This document shows, piece after piece, positions 44,288-52,384 of a DNA stretch of 64,000 nucleotides. The first letter of the stretch is position 1, and every line of letters begins with the position of its first letter. Source of the stretch: Methylobacillus methanolivorans (GTDB taxonomy: Bacteria; Pseudomonadota; Gammaproteobacteria; Burkholderiales; Methylophilaceae); contig NZ_JBIWXY010000001.1 in assembly GCF_044751345.1 (NCBI RefSeq), positions 1,798,001 to 1,862,000 of the forward strand. Reading direction: 5' to 3'. The notes under the pieces were generated by a model, which was not told the origin of the DNA, searched no databases, and saw only the letters and a program-made list of their open reading frames with translations. A program made the position numbers and the translations under genes.

Positions 44288-45307
44288 CTAGCTCGCATGA
44301 CGATGGTTAGTACTGCTTTCTATCCATTTGCGGATTTTCTGGGCATCACCTACACGGGCATTTTTGCTGAAAGAGTCCAGCAAGACGATGATAAGCGGTT
44401 GCCCACCCACTTGCGCCTGCATGACCAAACAACGCCCGGCCTCGTTGATATAGCCAGTCTTTGAGAGTCCAATCACCCAGTCGCTATTGCGCACCAGCAC
44501 ATTGCTATTCACGTATTGCAAGGGTGCACGCGTGTTGCTCACGGGCACCGCATAAGAACTGCTGGTCGACACATGTCGAATCTCGGGATATTGATATGCG
44601 GCACGCACCATTTTCACCAAATCTTCTGCCGTCGAGACATTGGCGCTGTTCAAGCCAGTGGGATCAGCAAAGCGAGAATGCAGCATCCCTAGCTGCAATG
44701 CCTTGGCATTCATCGCTGCGACAAACGATTCAACACCACCTGGGTAATGACGCCCTAACGCTGAAGCTGCGCGGTTTTCAGAAGCCATCAGCGCAAGCTG
44801 CAACATTTCTGCACGTGTCAGGGCAGCACCAATCGGCATGCGCGAACCAGTACCCTTGAGAGTATCTATATCTTCACGCGTCACATGCAGCTTTTCGTCC
44901 ATATCCAATCGAGCATCCAGCACCACCATCGCCGTCATCAGCTTGGTCAGGGAAGCGATGGGAGAAGCAATATCGGTGCCCTTGGCATACAGGATCTCGC
45001 CTGAATCTTGATTCACGATCATGGCCTTGCTTGAAGCCAGCTTCAAGCCAGCCGCATCATCCTTGAATACGCCCGCACTTGGGCTTGCCACAGCAACAGC
45101 ACTGTTGGAGCGTATCGTACTGATGATACGACCACTCGCCTCATTCTTCTTGGCGACTTTGGTCTTGGTTTTTTTCTGCGCAACAACCTTTTTGCTCGCC
45201 TTGGTTTTGCTGGCAGCTGTCTTTTGCGGCTTTTTGTCTGCCGCATAAGACAATACGGGCGGCATGCACAACGCCAGCATTGTCAGTAATAGTGTAATTT
45301 TACGCAT
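44288..45307 (-). CDS. pbpG: D-alanyl-D-alanine endopeptidase (PBP7-like, S11 family)
   Basis: A periplasmic low-molecular-weight penicillin-binding protein that trims peptidoglycan cross-links. The 339-residue protein has a signal peptide (MRKITLLLTMLALCMPPVLSYA), a Lys/Ala/Thr-rich linker (about 23-60) that could bind the wall or DNA-like polyanions, and an S11 domain. The domain carries SxxK (IASLTKLMTA), SxN (MASENRAAS) and KTG (LSKTGYINEAG). The motifs fit PbpG. The gene is divergent from gcvH across a 182-bp AT-rich spacer. Confidence 0.88.
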   Translation of the reverse strand: MRKITLLLTMLALCMPPVLSYAADKKPQKTAASKTKASKKVVAQKKTKTKVAKKNEASGRIISTIRSNSAVAVASPSAGVFKDDAAGLKLASSKAMIVNQDSGEILYAKGTDIASPIASLTKLMTAMVVLDARLDMDEKLHVTREDIDTLKGTGSRMPIGAALTRAEMLQLALMASENRAASALGRHYPGGVESFVAAMNAKALQLGMLHSRFADPTGLNSANVSTAEDLVKMVRAAYQYPEIRHVSTSSSYAVPVSNTRAPLQYVNSNVLVRNSDWVIGLSKTGYINEAGRCLVMQAQVGGQPLIIVLLDSFSKNARVGDAQKIRKWIESSTNHRHAS

Positions 45308-45385
45308 GATGTCACGCCCACCCCGTTCAATGGTCGAGAAGAATAATATCCAAAAAACTTTGATTTGTCATTTACATAGCAACGG

Positions 45386-45399
45386 AAGTTTATAAACTT
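45386..45399. promoter_or_regulatory. 14-bp perfect palindrome in the pbpG-gcvH divergent spacer
   Basis: AAGTTTATAAACTT is a perfect palindrome in the middle of the divergent, AT-rich promoter region (45308-45489). It could be an operator for one or both genes. No regulator can be named. Confidence 0.35.
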
Positions 45400-45489
45400 T
45401 CTTAATAGAAAATCATAAAAAAATCTCGCTATACACTGACTTAGCCGGTTTATGCGAAAATAAAGCAATATTTATCTTCTGAGCTTTTC

Positions 45490-45861
45490 ATGAAAATCCC
45501 CGAGCATCTGCAATATACCGCTGAACATCTATGGGTACGTCCACATGAGGATGGGTACTGGCTGGCTGGCATCACCGATTATGCACAAGACCTGCTGGGC
45601 GATATTGTCTATGTGGAAGCGCCCAAGCCCGGGAGCCATATAACCGCGGGGCAGCCTTGCGGGCTGGTAGAATCAGTCAAGACCGGCTCCGACTTGCATG
45701 CTCCGCTCAACGCAACTGTGATCGCAATCAATGAAGCATTGCAGAGTACGCCAGAAAACATCAACGATAAGCCGTATGACGCCTGGATATTCTCTTTTCA
45801 GCCTGATACTGAACCCACAGGTCTGTTAAGCGCGGCTGAATATCAAGCCCTCTTGGGCTAA
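45490..45861 (+). CDS. gcvH: Glycine cleavage system H-like lipoyl protein
   Basis: A lipoyl-carrier protein of 123 residues. It has the H-protein signature with lipoyl lysine in GLVESVKTGSDLHAPLNATV and a typical N-terminus (EHLQYTAEHLWVRPHEDGYW). No gcvT, gcvP, lipoate ligase or synthase gene is nearby, so it is a stand-alone copy that may serve the glycine cleavage system or lipoyl relay from another locus. It ends 4 nt inside the convergent unknown gene. Confidence 0.88.
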   Translation: MKIPEHLQYTAEHLWVRPHEDGYWLAGITDYAQDLLGDIVYVEAPKPGSHITAGQPCGLVESVKTGSDLHAPLNATVIAINEALQSTPENINDKPYDAWIFSFQPDTEPTGLLSAAEYQALLG

Positions 45862-46397
45862 TCCTTTCTTAGTGCTTCAACCACGCGCTCGCGCAAGCTA
45901 TGCGCCAGCGCCTTTTCCACCTCGGCACTGAGCTTAGGGGTTAAGGCCTGCATTTCCTTCACCAGGGCATCCTGAATAGCTTGGGCAATCACAGGCTGCA
46001 TATCAGTCATCACTGCCTCGGCGAGCTCTTGGCGCGCGAGTAGTAACTGCGGGTGCATTGTCTCAGGCTGGGCAAACAACGGCTCATCCGAAAACTCTCC
46101 ATCGTCTTCATCCACATCAGCAGGCAGAAATTTTATGCCAGATTCCTGGGGTTGCTCACCCTCCGCCAATATTGCTAATGCTGCAGCCGGCACAGGTTCA
46201 GCTTGTTCGGCATTCGCATCATAAGGCGCCAGCAACTGCTCAATCTCCACCGCACTCAGTGCGCCGTGCCCTGCGTATACGTCAGTCAGCACAGGCACAT
46301 CATCCTCAGCAACTGGTGCAGGGGCCGCAGTTGCACCGCTCAGCGCATGGATGCGACGTAGCACCAGTGCCAGTTCATCTTGAGGTTGATCACTCAT
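45858..46397 (-). CDS. Uncharacterised acidic Ala/Pro-rich protein downstream of holC
   Basis: A 179-residue protein that I do not recognise with confidence. It is rich in Ala, Glu, Asp and Pro, has no signal peptide or membrane segment, and looks largely disordered up to about residue 110. A predicted helical C-terminal third follows (LLLARQELAEAVMTDMQPVI... ending LRERVVEALRKD). It lies 15 bp after holC. Betaproteobacteria often have a small poorly conserved gene at this place (DUF2486-type), which may be the same family. Confidence 0.6.
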   Translation of the reverse strand: MSDQPQDELALVLRRIHALSGATAAPAPVAEDDVPVLTDVYAGHGALSAVEIEQLLAPYDANAEQAEPVPAAALAILAEGEQPQESGIKFLPADVDEDDGEFSDEPLFAQPETMHPQLLLARQELAEAVMTDMQPVIAQAIQDALVKEMQALTPKLSAEVEKALAHSLRERVVEALRKD

Positions 46398-46412
46398 GGA
46401 ATACTCTTTTCA

Positions 46413-46841
46413 TCATAAAGCCGCACCAGTAGCATCGAATGTACGGATTTCGTAACCGCGATCCCGGTAGAAACGGTAACGCTCACGTGCTGCGGCACGG
46501 TCATCCTCGTCCAAACCCACAACTTCAATCAATCGCTTGAAGCGACTAAAGAACGGTGGATACTGGCTATCCAGATTAATCAGGATGTCATCATGTGGCA
46601 AAGGATCATGACGCCAATCGATAATGATTGGCGTCTCCGCTGCACGCGGATGCGTAGCATGACAATGCGGAAGAAATCCGATGGGAGGATTGCTCCAGAA
46701 CAATGTCCCCAACTTTTCCGCTTCCTGCTGAGTAGCAGTCAACACCATCAGTCGCCGCCCACGCTGGGCGGCGCGACTGCTGAGATCAGCCACATGCAAG
46801 GCCTTGTTTGGCACGTTGAAGAAGAAATCTACCCGGGTCAT
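46413..46841 (-). CDS. holC: DNA polymerase III subunit chi
   Basis: Chi bridges the clamp loader (through psi) to single-stranded DNA binding protein. The 142-residue protein starts MTRVDFFFNVPNKALHVADL and contains LFWSNPPIGFLPHCHA and the C-terminal RAAARERYRFYRDRGYEIRTFDATG. It lies 6 bp after pepA, a conserved proteobacterial pair. Confidence 0.93.
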   Translation of the reverse strand: MTRVDFFFNVPNKALHVADLSSRAAQRGRRLMVLTATQQEAEKLGTLFWSNPPIGFLPHCHATHPRAAETPIIIDWRHDPLPHDDILINLDSQYPPFFSRFKRLIEVVGLDEDDRAAARERYRFYRDRGYEIRTFDATGAAL

Positions 46842-46847
46842 GCGACT

Positions 46848-48338
46848 TTACTTCCCAGCGCGCTGCTTGAGGAACTCGGTCAACAACGGGACTGGACGTC
46901 CGGTGGCACCTTTATCCTTGCCGGATTTCCAGGCAGTGCCGGCGATATCCAGGTGCGCCCAGTCATATTTCTTGGCAAAACGTGACAGGAAGCATGCTGC
47001 GGTGATACTGCCACCGGCCCTGCCACCAATGTTGGCCATATCTGCAAAATTGCTATCAAGCTGAGGCTGGTAATCATCCCACAGCGGCAAGCGCCATGCA
47101 CGATCCTGCGCTTCATTACCCGCCTGCAGCAGCTCGTCAGCCAACTCATCCTGGTTACTGAACAAGCCACTGGCATGATGTCCTAATGCGATCACGCACG
47201 CGCCTGTCAGGGTAGCCACATCAACCACGGCTTGCGGCTCAAAGCGCTCGGCATAGGTCAAGGCATCGCACAGAATCAGGCGACCTTCAGCATCAGTATT
47301 CAAGACCTCGATCGTCTGACCGGACATGCTGGTCAGCACATCACCTGGGCGCGTTGCATTACCGTCAGGCATATTCTCGCAAGTCGGGATGATGCCAACC
47401 ACGTTGAGTGGCAAGCCCAGCTCGGCAATTGCCTTGAAGGTACCAAGCACGCTGGCAGCCCCACACATGTCGTATTTCATCTCGTCCATGTCGGCACCTG
47501 GCTTGAGCGAAATACCACCGGTATCGAAGGTAATTCCCTTGCCCACCAGCACGACAGGCTTCTGCGCCTTCTTGCCTTTTTTGTGCTGTAGCACGATAAG
47601 TTTGGGTGGCTGCACACTGCCCTTGGTTACACCAAGGAAGGACCCCATACCCAGCTTCTCGATATCGGCCTGTTCCAACACCTCGACTTGTAGCCCATGG
47701 CTTTTGACCAAGGCCTTGGCCTGCTCAGCAAGATAAGTAGGGGTGCAGTAATTCGGTGCCAAGTTGCCAAGATCCTTGGCAAAGCTGACACCAGATGCCA
47801 AAGCCTTACCCTGCTTGATCCCCTCGTTACCAGCCGCCACATCATCGCGCTGGGCAACGTGCACCTGTAATTTGGCAATGCCTTTCTTGCCATTGGCTGC
47901 TTTGCTCTTAAAACGATCAAAGCGATAAGTACTGTCCTCTGCCACTTCCACCACCTGGGCAACACACCAGGTCACGTCACGCTTCTTGACTGAGACTTCA
48001 GCAAGAAATGTCGCGACATCGGCACCCTCTAGGTTACCCAGCACCTTGATGGAAGCACGTACAGCCTGGCGATAGTTGCGTTCGTTGAGTTCACGCTCCT
48101 TGCCCAGCCCTACCAGTAGCACACGGCTGGCTGCTACACCGGGAATGGAATGCAACAACACCGTGGAACCGGGCTTGCCATCAATATCCCCAGCTCGCAG
48201 GATATTGGTCAAATAGCCATCGGAGACACGATCCAGCGCCTCAGCCGCAGTGGAAAGCTTGCGTGCTTCAAACACGCCAACCACGACGCAATCTTTACGC
48301 TGTTTTTCCGGAGTACCACTTTTTATGCTAAATTCCAT
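46848..48338 (-). CDS. pepA: Leucyl aminopeptidase (cytosol aminopeptidase)
   Basis: PepA is a hexameric M17 aminopeptidase; in E. coli it also binds DNA in site-specific recombination. The 496-residue protein has the dizinc-site motifs VLVGKGITFDTGGISLKPG and the M17 signature VLNTDAEGRLILCDAL, in a standard N-terminal macro-like domain plus C-terminal catalytic domain. It is divergent from lptF with 95 bp between starts, a layout conserved in proteobacteria. Confidence 0.96.
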   Translation of the reverse strand: MEFSIKSGTPEKQRKDCVVVGVFEARKLSTAAEALDRVSDGYLTNILRAGDIDGKPGSTVLLHSIPGVAASRVLLVGLGKERELNERNYRQAVRASIKVLGNLEGADVATFLAEVSVKKRDVTWCVAQVVEVAEDSTYRFDRFKSKAANGKKGIAKLQVHVAQRDDVAAGNEGIKQGKALASGVSFAKDLGNLAPNYCTPTYLAEQAKALVKSHGLQVEVLEQADIEKLGMGSFLGVTKGSVQPPKLIVLQHKKGKKAQKPVVLVGKGITFDTGGISLKPGADMDEMKYDMCGAASVLGTFKAIAELGLPLNVVGIIPTCENMPDGNATRPGDVLTSMSGQTIEVLNTDAEGRLILCDALTYAERFEPQAVVDVATLTGACVIALGHHASGLFSNQDELADELLQAGNEAQDRAWRLPLWDDYQPQLDSNFADMANIGGRAGGSITAACFLSRFAKKYDWAHLDIAGTAWKSGKDKGATGRPVPLLTEFLKQRAGK

Positions 48339-48433
48339 TCCTTGATCCTTAAGATTAAAGCCTTCTGAATTATCCCGCGTTTTCGCGGTAAATCAACCTC
48401 AATTGCGGAATCTGGACCACCTGTTTTTCTAAG

Positions 48434-49519
48434 ATGCTCTTCAAACGCTCACTCCTGCAAGAGCTAGTCACCACTGCCATTGGCGGCTTTATGGTGCTGT
48501 TCGGCATTGTCATCGCCCAGCGCGTAGCCTATTACATTGGTATTGCAGCCAAAGGCAGCCTTGCCAGCGATGCCATTAATACCCTGCTCGGCTTCAGCAT
48601 GCTGAAGTTCTTGCCCATGATGCTCTCACTCACGCTCTTTCTGGCTGTCCTGCTCACTTTATCGCGCTGGCACCGCGACAGTGAGATGGTCGTCTGGTTC
48701 AGCTCCGGGCAAGGGTTGTCCAGCTGGATTCGCCCTGTGCTGACGTTTGGCGTACCCGTTATTGTCGTCATCACCTTCCTCAGCCTGTTTGTCACGCCAT
48801 GGGCAACCAACAAGGGCGCTGAATTCCGTGACCAACTGAAAAGCCGCGATGAGCTATCTTCCATCAGCCCCGGCGTATTCAAGGAGTCACGCCAGGCTGA
48901 TCGTGTCTTCTTTGTGGAAAGCTTTGATGAGCTAGGCAATATCGTCAAGAACATCTTTGTGCAATCCATGCAGCACCAAAAGCTCGGCATCATCGTGGCT
49001 GCACGCGGACATCGCGAGACAGCAGAGAACAACGACAATTTTCTCGTAATGCAAAATGGCCGCCGTTATGAAGGTACTCCCAACACCGCGGAATACTCGA
49101 TTACCGAATTCGAGCGCTATGCTATCCGCATTGAGCCTGCGGAAGTCCAGCAGCAGCCACCTAATACACAATCCAAAAGCAGCCTGGATCTATTCAACGA
49201 ACATAGCCTGGACAGCGCTGCAGAACTGCAATGGCGCCTTGCCATCCCTATTTCTGCATTCGTATTGATCCTGTTGGCCATTCCACTGAGCTTTGTTGAC
49301 CCACGCTCAGGTCGCTCTGCTAACCTGATGATGGCCCTGCTGATCTACATTGTGTATAACAACCTGCTCAGCATCCTGCAAGCTTGGTTGGCACAAGGCA
49401 AAATCCCTACCATGGTTGGCCTGTGGCCAGTGCATGCATTCTTCCTGTTGCTGACATTCTGGATGTTCTATCGCCGCTTGTTCCAGCTACCGTTCCTGCC
49501 ACGCCTGTGGCGTAAGTAA
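48434..49519 (+). CDS. lptF: LPS export ABC transporter permease LptF
   Basis: LptF, with LptG and LptB, extracts lipopolysaccharide from the inner membrane. The 361-residue protein begins MLFKRSLLQELVTTAIGGFMV. It has three transmembrane helices on each side of a periplasmic beta-jellyroll domain (about 125-260, KEFRD-like start, RRYEGTPNTAEYSITEFERYAIRI). It is followed by lptG after 7 bp. Confidence 0.95.
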   Translation: MLFKRSLLQELVTTAIGGFMVLFGIVIAQRVAYYIGIAAKGSLASDAINTLLGFSMLKFLPMMLSLTLFLAVLLTLSRWHRDSEMVVWFSSGQGLSSWIRPVLTFGVPVIVVITFLSLFVTPWATNKGAEFRDQLKSRDELSSISPGVFKESRQADRVFFVESFDELGNIVKNIFVQSMQHQKLGIIVAARGHRETAENNDNFLVMQNGRRYEGTPNTAEYSITEFERYAIRIEPAEVQQQPPNTQSKSSLDLFNEHSLDSAAELQWRLAIPISAFVLILLAIPLSFVDPRSGRSANLMMALLIYIVYNNLLSILQAWLAQGKIPTMVGLWPVHAFFLLLTFWMFYRRLFQLPFLPRLWRK

Positions 49520-49526
49520 TCCCGTA

Positions 49527-50597
49527 ATGAAACTACTCAATCGCTACCTTGCCCAGGAAATCATCTCCAGTATCATGCTGATCATGCTGGGATTGCTGGC
49601 CATGTTTTCCTTCTTCGACCTGATTCAGGAGCTGGAAAGCCTGGGCCAAGGCAGCTATGGTATCGGCAAGGTCTTGCTCTATGTATTACTCAGCGCACCC
49701 GGTCACGTCTATGAAGTAGTGCCGGTCGCGGTCCTCGTGGGTACCATGTATTCCCTGGGCCAGTTTTCACGCTACTCCGAGCTGATCATCCTGCGCGTCA
49801 GTGGCATCTCCATCCGAAAAATCGCGTTCTCCCTGCTACGCGTAGGCTTGGTATTCGCCGTGCTGACTTTCCTGGTTGGAGAACTCATTGCCCCCTTGAG
49901 CGAAAAAGCCGCGCAACGCATCCGCATCCAAGCGACCGATTCCGTTGTGGCACAAGATTTCCGTTCAGGGCTCTGGGTAAAGGATGGCAACAGCTTCGTG
50001 AATGTGCAGACCGTCATGCCAGACGCCTCGCTCATGAATATCAACATCTATGAATTCGATAACGAATTCCGTTTGCGCACGATCAGCAATGCCAAGGATG
50101 GCAGCTTTGACGGCAAGAACTGGAACCTGCATCAAGTCACGCAAACCCATTTTGAAGAGCAGAAAATCCGCACCAACATGTTCCCAGAAGCCACTTGGCA
50201 ATCGCTGATTCGCCCGGAACTGCTGAATGTACTGCTGGTGGTACCGGAAAAAATGTCTGCGTGGAATTTGTATTTCTATATCAACCACCTGACGAGCAAT
50301 AAACAGAAAACCTCACGCCACCAGATTGCACTCTGGTCAAAAATGATTTATCCCCTGGCCTGTCTAGTGATGGTCATCCTGGCCTTGCCTTTCGGCTTTG
50401 TGCAGCAACGCTCAAGCTCGGCAAGCACCAAGATTTTTGCCGGGATCATGCTGGGGATCGTGTATCAAGTATTGAACCGGGTATTTGTACACCTGGGCTT
50501 GCTCAATGACTGGTCGCCATTATTCAGCGCGGTCATGCCTACCTTGCTCTTCATGCTGGCAGGCATCTTCATGTTGTACTGGGTGGAACGTAGATAA
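49527..50597 (+). CDS. lptG: LPS export ABC transporter permease LptG
   Basis: LptG is the partner permease of LptF. The 356-residue protein begins MKLLNRYLAQEIISSIMLIML. It has the same six-helix plus periplasmic jellyroll layout, with LIRPELLNVLLVVPEKMSAWNLYFYINHL before the last helices and a conserved FGFVQQRSSSAS. The ATPase LptB is encoded elsewhere. It ends just before a strong terminator. Confidence 0.95.
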   Translation: MKLLNRYLAQEIISSIMLIMLGLLAMFSFFDLIQELESLGQGSYGIGKVLLYVLLSAPGHVYEVVPVAVLVGTMYSLGQFSRYSELIILRVSGISIRKIAFSLLRVGLVFAVLTFLVGELIAPLSEKAAQRIRIQATDSVVAQDFRSGLWVKDGNSFVNVQTVMPDASLMNINIYEFDNEFRLRTISNAKDGSFDGKNWNLHQVTQTHFEEQKIRTNMFPEATWQSLIRPELLNVLLVVPEKMSAWNLYFYINHLTSNKQKTSRHQIALWSKMIYPLACLVMVILALPFGFVQQRSSSASTKIFAGIMLGIVYQVLNRVFVHLGLLNDWSPLFSAVMPTLLFMLAGIFMLYWVERR

Positions 50598-50601
50598 AAG
50601 T

Positions 50602-50633
50602 AAAAAGCCGCATGCAGCTACATACGGCTTTTT
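50602..50633. terminator. Terminator between lptG and the DUF3106 gene
   Basis: An inverted repeat AAAAAGCCG/CGGCTTTTT with a 14-nt loop lies 5 bp after the lptG stop and 8 bp before the convergent DUF3106 gene end; it can serve both directions. Confidence 0.75.
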
Positions 50634-50640
50634 GCTAGAT

Positions 50641-51075
50641 TTAGTCTAATTCATCCAGACCGGTATCGATGTCAGGATTATCGCGGCGTAATGCCTCGCG
50701 CTTCGATTCTGGCAGGCGCTTGTATTCTTCCCACTTTTTGCGCAATTCCGCTTTTTTCTCAGGCGACAGGTTCTGGTATGCCTGGTATTTCTTGCGCGCA
50801 TTCTCACGCTCGTAAGGCGTCATGCGACTCCAATGCGTCAGGCGCTTCTGCACCAACTGCTGTTGCGTCACCGACATCTTGGGATAGTCGCGTGCTATAT
50901 CCAGCATTTTCTCACGCTGCCACGGACGCAGAATATCCCACTCCTGTGCCAATGGCGCCAGCACCTGGCGCTGGCTTTCATTGAGTTGCGCCCAACTTGG
51001 TTCCGATGCGCCTGTTTCGGCACCTGCTGTCAGCGTAAGCAATAACAGGCTGGCTGCTATTGCTGTTTTAACCAT
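50641..51075 (-). CDS. DUF3106 family secreted protein
   Basis: A 144-residue protein with a signal peptide (MVKTAIAASLLLLTLTAGA). It has repeated short helical units of the form WxxLxxxQRxxLxxLxxxW and YxxLSPEKKAELRKKWEEYKRLP, typical of DUF3106 proteins that follow an ECF sigma factor gene in betaproteobacteria. The function is unknown. The repeated Arg/Lys/Trp-rich helices recall CpxP/Spy-like chaperones, but this is only an impression. The start overlaps the upstream DUF3619 gene by 19 nt. Confidence 0.8.
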   Translation of the reverse strand: MVKTAIAASLLLLTLTAGAETGASEPSWAQLNESQRQVLAPLAQEWDILRPWQREKMLDIARDYPKMSVTQQQLVQKRLTHWSRMTPYERENARKKYQAYQNLSPEKKAELRKKWEEYKRLPESKREALRRDNPDIDTGLDELD

Positions 51076-51431
51076 GAATAAAAACCTTGATCAAGATATG
51101 CCTCGGGGGGGAGTTCAGAAGCCAGCAGGAAGGCATCGCCATGTTCACCATGACCATGCCCAGTCAGCTGCTGGGTAACAACAAAAGTAAACAATACAGC
51201 CGCCACCAGGGCAGCCAAAGACAAGGTACGTTGATGATGTAGCGCATAACCTGCAACCAAGGCGAGCAATCCTCGTCCCTGTGGCTGGGAAGACTGTGCG
51301 TGTGCAACCATAGACGACACCGCTCGAAGACGCGCCTCAGCCAGGCGATTGGCCACCTCGGGTGTCAGATGCTCTGTGGTTTCGTCCAATCGACGGACGA
51401 TTTCTTTTGCAAAACGCTGTTCGTGATTCAT
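51057..51431 (-). CDS. DUF3619 family membrane protein, possible anti-sigma factor
   Basis: A 124-residue protein with a cytoplasmic N-terminal helical region (about 1-65), one transmembrane helix (about 70-88, LSLAALVAAVLFTFVVTQQL) and a short His/Gly-rich periplasmic tail ending YLDQGFYSWLKQQ. It overlaps the ECF sigma gene by 4 nt. The membrane topology and coupling to a sigma factor suggest an anti-sigma role, which is inference. Confidence 0.75.
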   Translation of the reverse strand: MNHEQRFAKEIVRRLDETTEHLTPEVANRLAEARLRAVSSMVAHAQSSQPQGRGLLALVAGYALHHQRTLSLAALVAAVLFTFVVTQQLTGHGHGEHGDAFLLASELPPEAYLDQGFYSWLKQQ

Positions 51432-52018
51432 CGCTCGCCCCCAGCCTTGTCGAGCACTTCCTTAGCAAAACCGTATTTTTCAAGTGTTGCAGCCAACGCG
51501 TGGACTGCCCGGGAACAATGAGTCTTGACGCTGCCTTCCGAGCATCCCATGGCTGCAGCCGTTTCAGCAACATCCATATCTTCCCAGTAACGCAAAATAA
51601 ATGCTTCTCGTTGACGCGTTGGCAAATTTTTTATTGCGGTTTCAATAATCGCAATAGTTTCCTGCTGTTCATACTGTTGTTCAGGATTGTCATGATCATC
51701 TTCCGAGACCATGGTTTCCAAAGGATCATGCTCCTCGTCGTCATGCTGATTGACACCCAGCGAGGATAGTAAGGTCGTCCAGATACCACGCACCTTTTGT
51801 CGACGCCAGTAATCCTTCATGGTGTTTTGCAGGATACGCTGAAATAGCATGGGGTATTCTTCAACAGGCCGCGCACCATACTTTTCCGCTAACTTGAGCA
51901 TGGCATCCTGGACAATGTCCATGGCAGCATGATCGTCGCGCACGGCATATGCCGTCTGCTTGAAAGCCCGACGCTCGACTTGTGCCAGAAAATTTGAGAG
52001 TTCTTGTGTGCTCGCCAT
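51428..52018 (-). CDS. ECF-type RNA polymerase sigma factor
   Basis: A sigma-70 family factor of the ECF group. The 196-residue protein has region 2 (about 10-80, with DMIVQDAMLKLA-like DIVQDAMLKLAEKY) and region 4 (about 130-185, LPTRQREAFILRYWEDMDVAETAAAMGCSEGSVKTHCSRA). A long acidic linker (about 95-120) sits between them. It is cotranscribed with the overlapping DUF3619 gene and with DUF3106. Confidence 0.9.
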   Translation of the reverse strand: MASTQELSNFLAQVERRAFKQTAYAVRDDHAAMDIVQDAMLKLAEKYGARPVEEYPMLFQRILQNTMKDYWRRQKVRGIWTTLLSSLGVNQHDDEEHDPLETMVSEDDHDNPEQQYEQQETIAIIETAIKNLPTRQREAFILRYWEDMDVAETAAAMGCSEGSVKTHCSRAVHALAATLEKYGFAKEVLDKAGGER

Positions 52019-52165
52019 TGAAGTGCTTGGATGCTTTTTATTGCATTTAGTGCCTCGGCACGTGGAACATCAGCTATTGCGAGTGAGTATATCAGGTTTG
52101 ATTTTGTGGCCTGGCCTGCTTTTAGCTACAATCAGCCACATTCTCCACCCACTTCATTGAGCATC

Positions 52166-52384
52166 ATGCTGAAACTGCTGTTACTCGCTATTGTTGTCTG
52201 GTTGCTCTTCACCATACTCAAGCGCTATCGCCATAACGTCGACCAACCGACACAACCACGCCCCCATCCCGAAGACATGGTGCAATGCGCACATTGCCAA
52301 GTACACCTACCGAGAAGCGAAAGCATACAGGATGGCACGCTGCACTACTGCTCAGAGGCACATCAACAGCAACATCAATCATGA
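52166..52384 (+). CDS. PP0621-like membrane-anchored zinc-ribbon protein
   Basis: A 72-residue protein with one N-terminal transmembrane helix (MLKLLLLAIVVWLLFTIL) and a small cytoplasmic metal-binding region with CAHCQVHLP and YCSEAHQQ (Cys and His ligands). The start at 52166 is chosen for the clean membrane N-terminus; the open frame extends further upstream. It overlaps the pilS start by 4 nt, and such genes regularly precede pilSR in betaproteobacteria. The function is unknown. Confidence 0.8.
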   Translation: MLKLLLLAIVVWLLFTILKRYRHNVDQPTQPRPHPEDMVQCAHCQVHLPRSESIQDGTLHYCSEAHQQQHQS

